From NCBI GenBank assembly GCA_903868295.1, contig CAIPUQ010000260.1, positions 1-6,033 on the forward strand: a stretch of 6,033 bases of DNA, given 5' to 3'. Source of the DNA: an uncultured Roseiflexaceae bacterium (lineage in GTDB: Bacteria > Chloroflexota > Chloroflexia > Chloroflexales > Roseiflexaceae). A program made the translations under genes and the position numbers. A model generated the notes under the pieces. It searched no databases, had not been told where the DNA came from, and saw nothing but the letters and a program-made list of their open reading frames with translations. Below, in pieces: positions 1 to 5,883 of the stretch (the stretch's first letter is position 1; the number at the start of each line of letters is the position of its first letter).

Positions 1-1
1 A

Positions 2-1048
2 GATATCGCCGGGGTCGTCGCCATGTGGACAGGGATCCCTGTTACCCGCCTGACCGGCGACGAATCCACCCGCTTGCTCCAGATGGAATCTGCGTTGCAC
101 GCCCGTGTGATTGGTCAATCCGAGGCCATCGTGACGGTGTCCAAGGCAGTCCGCCGCGCCCGCGCCGGTCTCAAAGATCCGCGTCGACCGATTGGGTCGT
201 TCATCTTCCTCGGGCCAACGGGTGTCGGCAAAACCGAGCTCGCCAAGGCACTCGCCGAGTTCATGTTTGGCTCCGAAGAACAACTCATCAAAATCGACAT
301 GTCTGAGTTCCAAGAGCGGCATACCTCGTCACGTTTGGTCGGTTCACCGCCAGGATACGTCGGGTATGGTGATGGCGGTCAACTCACCGATGCCGTACGC
401 CGCAAACCATACTCGGTGGTGCTGTTCGACGAAATCGAAAAAGCCCACCCCGATACCTACAATCTGCTCTTGCAGGTCCTCGAAGACGGTCATCTGACTG
501 ATGGGAAGGGGCGCAAGGTCGACTTCCGCAACACCATCATCATCATGACCTCAAACGTGGGTACCGAGCAGATTCGGGGCGCCTCGCGCATCGGATTCTT
601 GGGCAAAGACGGCGAAGCCAACAACCTCGACTTGCAGAACCGCGTCAACGAGGCGTTGCGCATGGTGTTTCGCCCTGAATTCTTGAATCGCTTGGATGCA
701 ACCATCATCTTCCATGCGCTGTCTACCGTCGAAATTCGTCAGATTTCGCGCTATCTGCTGGCCCGTGTCCAGAAGCAGCTCAACGAACACAAGTTGACGC
801 TGGATGTCACCGACGAGGCCTGTGATTTGCTGGCCAAACGTGGCTACGATCCGGCATTCGGGGCACGCCCGCTCCGCCGCATCATTACCAACCTCATCGA
901 AGACCCACTTTCGGAAGGGGTGCTCGACGGACGCTTCGTGGCAGGCGACACCATCCTGGTGGATGTGGCCACGCTCGAAAACGGTGAATCGTATCTGCGC
1001 TTGCAACCACAGCGCGTCGAAGACGCCGTGGTGGAATCGTTGGCATAA
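2..1048 (+). CDS. clpC: ATP-dependent Clp protease ATP-binding subunit ClpC, C-terminal part (5' truncated by window edge)
   Basis: This is the second half of a Hsp100/ClpC unfoldase, which uses ATP to unfold cytoplasmic proteins and thread them into the ClpP protease. The reading frame is open from base 2, and residues before the Met at 23 (DIAGVVA, then MWTGIPVTRL) match the linker before the second AAA+ domain, so that Met is internal and the start lies outside the window. Counting from it: Walker A GPTGVGKT 64-71, pore loop GYVGYGDGG 111-119, Walker B VVLFDEIEKAHP 132-143, sensor 1 TSN 176-178, arginine-finger segment RPEFLNRLD 217-225, sensor 2 GARPLRR 280-286. The tripeptide IGF at 190-192 sits where ClpC/ClpA carry the ClpP-docking loop, which ClpB lacks; this favours ClpC over the disaggregase ClpB. 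The N domain, first AAA+ domain and middle domain are not visible. radA follows after two bases, a neighbour pair also known from Firmicutes. Confidence 0.95.
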   Translation, partial: DIAGVVAMWTGIPVTRLTGDESTRLLQMESALHARVIGQSEAIVTVSKAVRRARAGLKDPRRPIGSFIFLGPTGVGKTELAKALAEFMFGSEEQLIKIDMSEFQERHTSSRLVGSPPGYVGYGDGGQLTDAVRRKPYSVVLFDEIEKAHPDTYNLLLQVLEDGHLTDGKGRKVDFRNTIIIMTSNVGTEQIRGASRIGFLGKDGEANNLDLQNRVNEALRMVFRPEFLNRLDATIIFHALSTVEIRQISRYLLARVQKQLNEHKLTLDVTDEACDLLAKRGYDPAFGARPLRRIITNLIEDPLSEGVLDGRFVAGDTILVDVATLENGESYLRLQPQRVEDAVVESLA

Positions 1049-1050
1049 CG

Positions 1051-2457
1051 ATGGCCAAAGCGCGCACGATATTTGTCTGTCAACAGTGCGGCGCGCATCA
1101 GGCACGAGCGATGGGGCGTTGCCCCCAATGCAACGCCTGGGATAGTCTGGTCGAACAAGTCGAACGACGCGAGGCGGCAACGCCGACGCGTCGTTCTTCT
1201 GTGGTCAGCAGCGGCGCCGGGCCTATTTTGTTGCAAGCCGTCCCGAGCGGCGGGGTATCGCGCCTGCCGGTGCGCTTCCAAGAATTCTCCCGTGTGTTGG
1301 GCGGCGGCCTCGTGCCTGGGTCACTCGTGCTCATCGGTGGCGAACCAGGCATCGGCAAATCGAGCCTTCTGCTCCAAGCCGCCGCACACTTTGCGGAGAA
1401 CGTCGGCGATGCACTCTATGTATCAGCCGAAGAATCTGTCCAACAGATTAAACTGCGTGCCGACCGCATGGGATTGCATCCCGAACGACTCTGGCTTTCT
1501 TCGGAGACAAACCTCGAGACAGTCATCACGCAGATAATCGACCAACGACCAGGCTTGGTCATCGTCGACTCGATCCAGACGGTGTACCTCGAAGAACTCA
1601 GCTCAGCGGCTGGCTCGGTCGGTCAAGTGCGCGAAGGCGCATTGCGCCTGCTCCGCATCGCCAAAGACCTCAATATCCCGATTATCATCGTCGGCCATGT
1701 TACCAAAGAAGGCGCCATTGCGGGGCCCCGCATGCTCGAGCACATCGTCGACGTGGTGCTCTACCTCGAGGGCGAACGCTTCCACCAATACCGTGTGCTC
1801 CGTGGGGTCAAGAACCGCTTTGGCTCTACCGACGAAGTAGGTATCTTCGAAATGGCTGCCGACGGCCTGCGTGAGATTACCAATCCGTCATTGGTTTTTT
1901 TGGCTGAGCGCTCAGCAAATACGCCCGGGTCTGCCGTTGCCGTCACCCTCGAGGGCACACGCCCTATTCTGGTCGAGGTCCAAGGATTGACGAGCAATAC
2001 CGCCAATCCACAACCGCGTCGTACCGTCAACGGCATTGACCTCAATCGTCTGCAGATGTTGCTGGCGGTGTTGGGCAAGCGTGTCGGGCTGCCGTTGTTT
2101 AATCAAGACGTCTACATCAACATCGTCGGCGGGTTGCGCATCGGCGAACCGGCTGCAGACCTCGCGGTCGCGACAGCAATTGCATCGTCGTTCCGTAACC
2201 AACAGGTCAAGGCAGACACCGTGTTGGTGGGCGAGATTGGCCTTTCAGGCGAGTTGCGCGGCGTGTCACAGCTCGAACGTCGCTTGGGTGAGGCAGCCAA
2301 ATTGGGGTTCCGCCGAGCAGTCTGCCCGCCCTTGCAAGCACCGTTGCACATCGAGGGCATGCAGATTTTGCAGGCACGGTCGGTCTACGACGCCATCGAG
2401 GCGGCCCTCGGCCCAGCCCCGAGCCGCAAACAATCGACCGCAGCCGACGACGAATAA
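1051..2457 (+). CDS. radA: DNA repair protein RadA (Sms)
   Basis: RadA is a RecA-like ATPase that drives branch migration of recombination intermediates during DNA repair and, in competent bacteria, transformation. All three family domains are present in 468 residues, close to the usual 450-460. An N-terminal four-cysteine zinc finger has C10, C13, C24 and C27. The RecA-like core has Walker A GGEPGIGKS at 96-104, Walker B LVIVDSIQ at 169-176 and the RadA signature KNRFG at 254-258. The C-terminal Lon-like domain runs from about 290 to 455 (for example VNGIDLNRLQMLLAVL and GEIGLSGELRGV). It starts 2 bases after the clpC stop; only a weak GGTGG lies upstream (about 1028-1036), too far to be a good ribosome site, so translation is probably coupled to clpC. 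Nothing is missing or broken. The tail after about 455 is short and polar. Confidence 0.97.
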   Translation: MAKARTIFVCQQCGAHQARAMGRCPQCNAWDSLVEQVERREAATPTRRSSVVSSGAGPILLQAVPSGGVSRLPVRFQEFSRVLGGGLVPGSLVLIGGEPGIGKSSLLLQAAAHFAENVGDALYVSAEESVQQIKLRADRMGLHPERLWLSSETNLETVITQIIDQRPGLVIVDSIQTVYLEELSSAAGSVGQVREGALRLLRIAKDLNIPIIIVGHVTKEGAIAGPRMLEHIVDVVLYLEGERFHQYRVLRGVKNRFGSTDEVGIFEMAADGLREITNPSLVFLAERSANTPGSAVAVTLEGTRPILVEVQGLTSNTANPQPRRTVNGIDLNRLQMLLAVLGKRVGLPLFNQDVYINIVGGLRIGEPAADLAVATAIASSFRNQQVKADTVLVGEIGLSGELRGVSQLERRLGEAAKLGFRRAVCPPLQAPLHIEGMQILQARSVYDAIEAALGPAPSRKQSTAADDE

Positions 2458-2461
2458 CAGC

Positions 2462-2466
2462 GGAGG
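2462..2466 (+). promoter_or_regulatory. Ribosome binding site of dtd
   Basis: GGAGG, 9 bases before the ATG at 2476, in the 18-base gap after radA. It is a strong Shine-Dalgarno match and fixes the dtd start. Confidence 0.8.
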
Positions 2467-2475
2467 TTCACTCTT

Positions 2476-2952
2476 ATGCGTGCAATCATCCAACGCGTCA
2501 GCCAAGCTGCGGTCGATGTCGCCGGCGTCCGTGTCGGAGCAATCGACCGCGGGATGGTGGTATTGTTGGGTATCGGCCATGGCGACGGCCCATTGCAGTT
2601 GGATCAAATTGCCAAAAAAATCCTCGAACTGCGTATCTTTGATGACGCCAGCGGTAAACCCAACATTTCGCTCGTCGACAGCGGCGGCGCAGTGTTGCTG
2701 GTGTCACAATTTACGCTCTACGCCGACACCAGTCGCGGCAGACGCCCCGGCTACGCACACGCTGCGACACCGGCAGTGGCCGAACCACTCTGTGTGGCGA
2801 TGGCAGACACACTGCGCAGGGCAGGTGTCACCGTGGCGACAGGAGTGTTTGGTGCCGAAATGCAGGTATCGCTCATCAACGACGGGCCGTATACCATCAT
2901 CCTCGACAGCGATACCCTGACCATGCCTGCTGGCATGCTCCACACAACATAG
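2476..2952 (+). CDS. dtd: D-aminoacyl-tRNA deacylase (DTD)
   Basis: This cytoplasmic proofreading enzyme hydrolyses D-amino acids (and glycine mischarged on tRNA-Ala) from tRNA, recycling the tRNA and keeping D-residues out of proteins. The whole 158-residue protein follows the family pattern: N-terminal MRAIIQRVSQAAV, LLGIGHGD near 31-38, catalytic-site motif SQFTL at 77-81 with the conserved Thr80, GRRPGY at 88-93, FGAEM at 125-129 and the C-terminal NDGPYT at 135-140, which carries the Gly-cisPro pair that excludes L-aminoacyl substrates. Two positions differ from the common pattern as I know it from E. coli DTD: RPGY where RPSF is usual, and GPYT where GPVT is usual. About a dozen residues extend beyond the usual C-terminus. 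It has its own strong ribosome site and lies between radA and a GNAT pair. The identification is secure; the effect of the substitutions is unknown. Confidence 0.95.
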   Translation: MRAIIQRVSQAAVDVAGVRVGAIDRGMVVLLGIGHGDGPLQLDQIAKKILELRIFDDASGKPNISLVDSGGAVLLVSQFTLYADTSRGRRPGYAHAATPAVAEPLCVAMADTLRRAGVTVATGVFGAEMQVSLINDGPYTIILDSDTLTMPAGMLHTT

Positions 2953-2967
2953 ATTGCACCGCGCTCA

Positions 2968-3411
2968 ATGCCCACCATTCGTCTTGCGCAGCCCACTGAA
3001 TACCCCGCAATCACGCAATTACTCGCCGACGCGCTGATGGTGCCCGCACTCTTTGCCCCACCTAGTCTGTGGTGGGTGGCAGTAGGTCCTGACTCCACCG
3101 TCGTCGGCGCCATTGGGGTCGAACCAGACGGTGCCTGTTGGCTCCTCCGGAGTGCGGTGGTCGCTGCTGTAGCGCAACGCAACGGCATCGGCAAGGCATT
3201 GGTCGCCGCCGTCACGTACGCTGCACAGGCAGCGGGGGTGTCTACTCTCTTTTGTTTTGGCACCGACGTCGGTGACTACTGGGAACGACGGGGATTCTCA
3301 GTCGTCAGTGTGACCGAGCTTTGCAGCCACGTGCCCAATGCACCGCAGATTGGGCAATTCAGGGCAAATGGTTGGCTAGCCGACGAAGTTGCCTGGCGGA
3401 AAAATCTGTGA
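2968..3411 (+). CDS. GNAT-family N-acetyltransferase, first copy of a tandem pair
   Basis: This is a 147-residue single-domain GNAT, a fold that transfers an acyl group from acyl-CoA to an amine. The acyl-CoA pyrophosphate-binding motif A is seen as QRNGIG at 70-75 (Q/R-x-x-G-x-G/A). The following helix, strand CFGTD at 96-100 and the YWERRGF segment at 104-110 match motif B of the family. The YW-x3-GF ending and the TD before it recall the acetyltransferase domain of N-acetylglutamate synthases and related small GNATs; that is a resemblance only and the substrate is unknown. No signal peptide or membrane segment is seen. It lies 15 bases after dtd without a clear Shine-Dalgarno sequence. It aligns without internal gaps to the next gene with about 56 identities in some 146 positions. 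Its stop overlaps the next start. Confidence 0.85.
   Translation: MPTIRLAQPTEYPAITQLLADALMVPALFAPPSLWWVAVGPDSTVVGAIGVEPDGACWLLRSAVVAAVAQRNGIGKALVAAVTYAAQAAGVSTLFCFGTDVGDYWERRGFSVVSVTELCSHVPNAPQIGQFRANGWLADEVAWRKNL
3395..3411 (+). promoter_or_regulatory. Start region of the second GNAT gene: weak ribosome site plus GTGA stop/start overlap
   Basis: GGCGGA at 3395-3400 lies 7 bases before GTG at 3408. The TGA stop of the first acetyltransferase (3409-3411) overlaps this GTG in a four-base GTGA junction, the arrangement expected for translational coupling. This decides the start: an in-frame ATG at 3321 would add 29 residues that have no counterpart in the paralogue and would overlap it by 91 bases. 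Confidence 0.7.
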
Positions 3412-3860
3412 GCTATCAGGTTCGTCTGGCCACCAGCGCAGACCACGCGAAGATTGCATTTCTGTTGACCCACAGCGGGATGGTCGCCCCGGTTTTTGAT
3501 GCACCGAGCTTCTGGTATGTGGCGGTCGACGACTGCGATGCCATCCACGGCGTGATTGGTGCCGAGTTCGGCATCCGCGATTGGTTGCTACGCAGTGCCC
3601 TGGTATGCGAGCCCTTCCGTGGCCACGGCGTCGGCCGGATGCTGGTAGCGCAGATCCTCCATGCCGCCCTGGTCCACCGTATCGACGCGGTCTACTGCTT
3701 CAGCACCGATGCACAGGAGTACTGGGCACACATGGGGTTTGTCGAGGTCCCAGTGTCGGCGGTGCTGGAACGACTTCCTCAGGTTCCACAAGTCTTACAG
3801 TTTGCTGATTTGGGCTGGTTACCGACCGAAGTCGCCTGGCGTTACGATATACAATCATAA
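3408..3860 (+). CDS. GNAT-family N-acetyltransferase, second copy of a tandem pair
   Basis: A 150-residue GNAT paralogous to the gene just upstream. From the GTG start the protein begins (M)SYQVRLAT, lining up with MPTIRLAQ of the first copy. Motif A is RGHGVG at 71-76. Shared blocks include APSFWYVAV (32-40), WLLRSA (59-64), CFSTD (97-101), YWAHMGF (105-111) and the C-terminal GWLPTEVAWR (136-145). Conservation is highest in WLLRSA, in the CF-x-TD strand and in the EVAWR tail, so both copies probably keep the same fold and a related substrate pocket. The residues just before motif A and in the following helix differ most, which may mean different substrates or a heterodimer. The substrate cannot be named; a role in amino-acid acetylation is a guess from the N-acetylglutamate-synthase-like ending. 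The stop is 41 bases before the esterase. Confidence 0.83.
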   Translation: MSYQVRLATSADHAKIAFLLTHSGMVAPVFDAPSFWYVAVDDCDAIHGVIGAEFGIRDWLLRSALVCEPFRGHGVGRMLVAQILHAALVHRIDAVYCFSTDAQEYWAHMGFVEVPVSAVLERLPQVPQVLQFADLGWLPTEVAWRYDIQS

Positions 3861-3889
3861 GAACATCTTCGCATTGCCGCGCGTATGCA

Positions 3890-3895
3890 AAGGAG
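3890..3895 (+). promoter_or_regulatory. Ribosome binding site of the acetyl esterase gene
   Basis: AAGGAG (within AAAGGAG), 6 bases before the ATG at 3902. It is a good Shine-Dalgarno match in the 41-base gap and supports that start. Confidence 0.75.
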
Positions 3896-3901
3896 CCTCC
3901 C

Positions 3902-4876
3902 ATGGCATTGTTTGATATGCCCCGTGCCCAGCTCGAGCAGTACCGACCCGACGTCGCCGAGCCTGCAGATTTCGATACATTTTGGGCTGCGAGTTTGGCG
4001 CTGACGCGCAGTCATGCACTCAACGCACAGTTCGTGCCGGTCCAGGATGGCTACCAGACGGTCGACGTCTACGATGTGACGTTCAATGGCTGGGGTGGCC
4101 AACCAATCAAGGGCTGGTTCTTGTTGCCCAAACAACGCAGTGGGACGCTCCCCTGTGTGGTCGAGTACCTCGGCTACGGTGGCGGTCGCAGCTTCCCCAA
4201 CGATTTTTTGGTCTGGTCGAGCCGCGGCTACGCACACTTGGTGATGGACACCCGCGGGCAAGGGAGCTCGTGGAGCAAAGGTGACACCCCCGATCCAGAA
4301 CTCGACGGCTCCAATCCGCACCATCCGGGCTTTATGACCCGCGGTATCGCCAGCAAAGAGAGCTATTACTATCGGCGTGTCTTCTGCGATGCCGTGCGTG
4401 CCATCGAGGCAGCCCGGAGCCACCCCGCGGTAGACGCGTCACGCATCGCCGTCACCGGTGGTAGCCAAGGCGGCGGTATTTCGATTGCAGCGGCGGGCCT
4501 GATGCCCGATGTACGCGTCGCCATGCCGGATGTACCGTTCCTGTGCCACTATCGCCGGGCCACCGAGATTACCAATTCAGATCCGTATGGCGAGATAAGC
4601 CGCTATCTCAAGACCCACCGATACAACGTCGAGCAGGTCTTTGCGACGCTGAACTACTTCGATGGCATACACTTTGCCAAACGCGCCAAAGCCACCACGC
4701 TCTTTTCGGTCGGCATGATGGACGACATCTGTCCGCCGTCTACCGTCTATGCGGCATACAACGCCTGGACCGCACCCAAGCAGATCAGCGTCTGGCAGTA
4801 CAACAATCACGAAGGCGGCGGCAGCTTTCAGACACAAGACAAAATGAAGTTCCTCCAGACGCATCTGCCACAATAA
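3902..4876 (+). CDS. Acetyl xylan esterase / cephalosporin C deacetylase (carbohydrate esterase family 7, AXE1)
   Basis: An alpha/beta-hydrolase of 324 residues, the usual size for family CE7, whose members remove acetyl groups from acetylated xylo-oligosaccharides, small sugars and cephalosporin C. The three CE7 signatures are present: RGQ at 118-120, GGSQGG at 186-191 with nucleophile Ser188, and HE at 303-304. With Asp274 in MMDD this gives the triad Ser188-Asp274-His303, at the same residue numbers that I recall for the Thermotoga maritima enzyme. The N-terminal part (LEQYRPDVAEPADFDTFW) is also typical. No signal peptide is seen, so it is probably cytoplasmic and acts on imported acetylated oligosaccharides or other small acetyl esters, and it would be expected to form the family's hexamer. 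No glycoside hydrolase, transporter or sugar regulator lies beside it in this window, so the context does not point to xylan use; the natural substrate is open. Confidence 0.94.
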   Translation: MALFDMPRAQLEQYRPDVAEPADFDTFWAASLALTRSHALNAQFVPVQDGYQTVDVYDVTFNGWGGQPIKGWFLLPKQRSGTLPCVVEYLGYGGGRSFPNDFLVWSSRGYAHLVMDTRGQGSSWSKGDTPDPELDGSNPHHPGFMTRGIASKESYYYRRVFCDAVRAIEAARSHPAVDASRIAVTGGSQGGGISIAAAGLMPDVRVAMPDVPFLCHYRRATEITNSDPYGEISRYLKTHRYNVEQVFATLNYFDGIHFAKRAKATTLFSVGMMDDICPPSTVYAAYNAWTAPKQISVWQYNNHEGGGSFQTQDKMKFLQTHLPQ

Positions 4877-4899
4877 CTGCGCGGAACGTGTTACACCAT

Positions 4900-4905
4900 A
4901 AGGGA
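4900..4905 (+). promoter_or_regulatory. Ribosome binding site of the zinc-finger membrane protein gene
   Basis: AAGGGA, 5 bases before the ATG at 4911, in the 34-base gap after the esterase. A moderate Shine-Dalgarno match that supports this start. Confidence 0.55.
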
Positions 4906-4910
4906 TTGTC

Positions 4911-5798
4911 ATGTCCGAAGAGACTACTCCCCAACAATCTGAGGATACCCCCGCACAGACGAATAGTCGCTATGACACCGTCAGTGCACGCAATTTCTTC
5001 CGTGCGCAGATTGCCCAAAACCCCAAGAATCTGACCGCGTACTTGTCACTGGCGAAGCTCTTGCCGGTGTTGATGGAACGCGAACGCATCCTCGCACGGG
5101 CACAACGTATCGCGCCAGAAGATGCCGCCATTGCCGAGGCACTCCAAGCGACCCAAGCGTTGCTCCTCCAAGGGGTGACCATCGTCCCGGTGACGCGTAT
5201 CCCCGAGACTATCAATCTCGAACTCGAAGCAGCGGCAGATGTGATAGCCCAATCGGGGATCTCGACCGAATTGACCATCATACCCGAGTTGGTACCCGAA
5301 CCCGTCACGGTCTACTGTCCCACCCACCCCGAGGCGATTGCCCTGCTCCGCTGCATCAGTTGCGACCAACCGATGTGCGCCCGCTGCGCCACCATGACGG
5401 CGGTCGGCCAACTCTGCGACAGCTGCAAACTCGACCGCATCCCCGACCGCTACAAAAGCCGTCTCGGCCATCACGTGTTGACGTTCTTGTTTGCCCTGTC
5501 GCTGACCGGTATTGCCATCACACTGGCGTCATTCATTGTGCGTTTCCCGTTTATCGGGCCATTCTTGTTCCTCGCCGGCGGTATTTTGACCGGCAACCTC
5601 GTCGTTACAACGGTCACGCGCCTTATCAAAAAGCGCGGGCGTGCGCTCGTCATTGCCGCTGGGTTCGGCGTTGGCGTCGCATGTGGTATGGTCTACGGGT
5701 TCCGGCTGTTGACTGGTCAGGGTGATGTATTTACGCTGTTACTCATCGTCATGTTTGCGGTGTTGGCGATACGCAACATCCGTGAACAACTGCGGTAG
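4911..5798 (+). CDS. Membrane protein with helical N-terminal region, B-box-like zinc finger and four predicted transmembrane helices; function unknown
   Basis: I do not recognise a named family for the whole protein (295 residues). Three parts can be seen. Residues 1-90: a polar Gln/Thr-rich start, then a helical stretch (SARNFFRAQIAQNPKNLTAY to about residue 90) that resembles one or two tetratricopeptide-like helix pairs. Residues 136-172: eight metal ligands, C136, H139, C148, C151, C156, C159, C169 and C172, spaced C-x2-H-x8-C-x2-C-x4-C-x2-C-x9-C-x2-C, like the B-box zinc-finger modules found in bacterial membrane proteins. Residues 189-288: about four hydrophobic helices (189-210, 213-236, 245-266, 272-288), ending in the basic tail RNIREQLR. 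With no signal peptide, the N-terminal part and zinc module are probably cytoplasmic, which would suit a membrane-anchored protein-protein or metal-binding adaptor. It is the last gene of the co-directional run; the heptamer repeat begins 8 bases after its stop. Confidence 0.8.
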   Translation: MSEETTPQQSEDTPAQTNSRYDTVSARNFFRAQIAQNPKNLTAYLSLAKLLPVLMERERILARAQRIAPEDAAIAEALQATQALLLQGVTIVPVTRIPETINLELEAAADVIAQSGISTELTIIPELVPEPVTVYCPTHPEAIALLRCISCDQPMCARCATMTAVGQLCDSCKLDRIPDRYKSRLGHHVLTFLFALSLTGIAITLASFIVRFPFIGPFLFLAGGILTGNLVVTTVTRLIKKRGRALVIAAGFGVGVACGMVYGFRLLTGQGDVFTLLLIVMFAVLAIRNIREQLR

Positions 5799-5806
5799 GG
5801 GCAGAG

Positions 5807-5883
5807 ATCAGTTATCAGTTATCAGTTATCAGTTATCAGTTATCAGTTATCAGTTATCAGTTATCGGTTCACTGTTTACTGAA
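5807..5883 (+). repeat. Heptanucleotide tandem repeat (ATCAGTT), 8 perfect copies plus 3 degenerate copies
   Basis: Eight perfect head-to-tail copies of ATCAGTT run from 5807 to 5862. They are followed in the same 7-base phase by ATCGGTT (5863-5869), CACTGTT (5870-5876) and TACTGAA (5877-5883), which look like decaying copies. The left edge is sharp, 8 bases after the last stop codon; the right edge fades out. Seven is not a multiple of three, so the + strand repeat has no stop in any frame and would read as cycles of ISYQLSV, while the - strand has TGA and TAA in every frame. An apparent + strand reading frame crossing it (5722-5943) is a by-product. Short heptamer repeats of this kind are known from intergenic DNA of cyanobacteria and some other bacteria; the function is unknown. 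It contains no hairpin, so it is not an intrinsic terminator. Confidence 0.95.

Noticed and set aside
551..1180. A 209-codon open frame on the - strand opposite clpC
   Set aside because: It lies wholly opposite well-conserved clpC/radA coding sequence, has no recognisable motif, and long antisense frames are expected in GC-rich DNA.
2036..2920. A 294-codon + strand frame spanning the end of radA and most of dtd
   Set aside because: It overlaps two securely identified genes in another frame; its Ser/Arg/Cys-rich composition is that of an off-frame translation.
3845..3860. AT-rich GATATACAATCATAA before the esterase as a possible -10 box
   Set aside because: A TACAAT-like hexamer exists, but no convincing -35 box lies at the right spacing, and the segment is the end of the GNAT coding region.
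5807..5862. CRISPR array
   Set aside because: The units are 7 bases and contiguous with no spacers, and no cas genes are present in the window.
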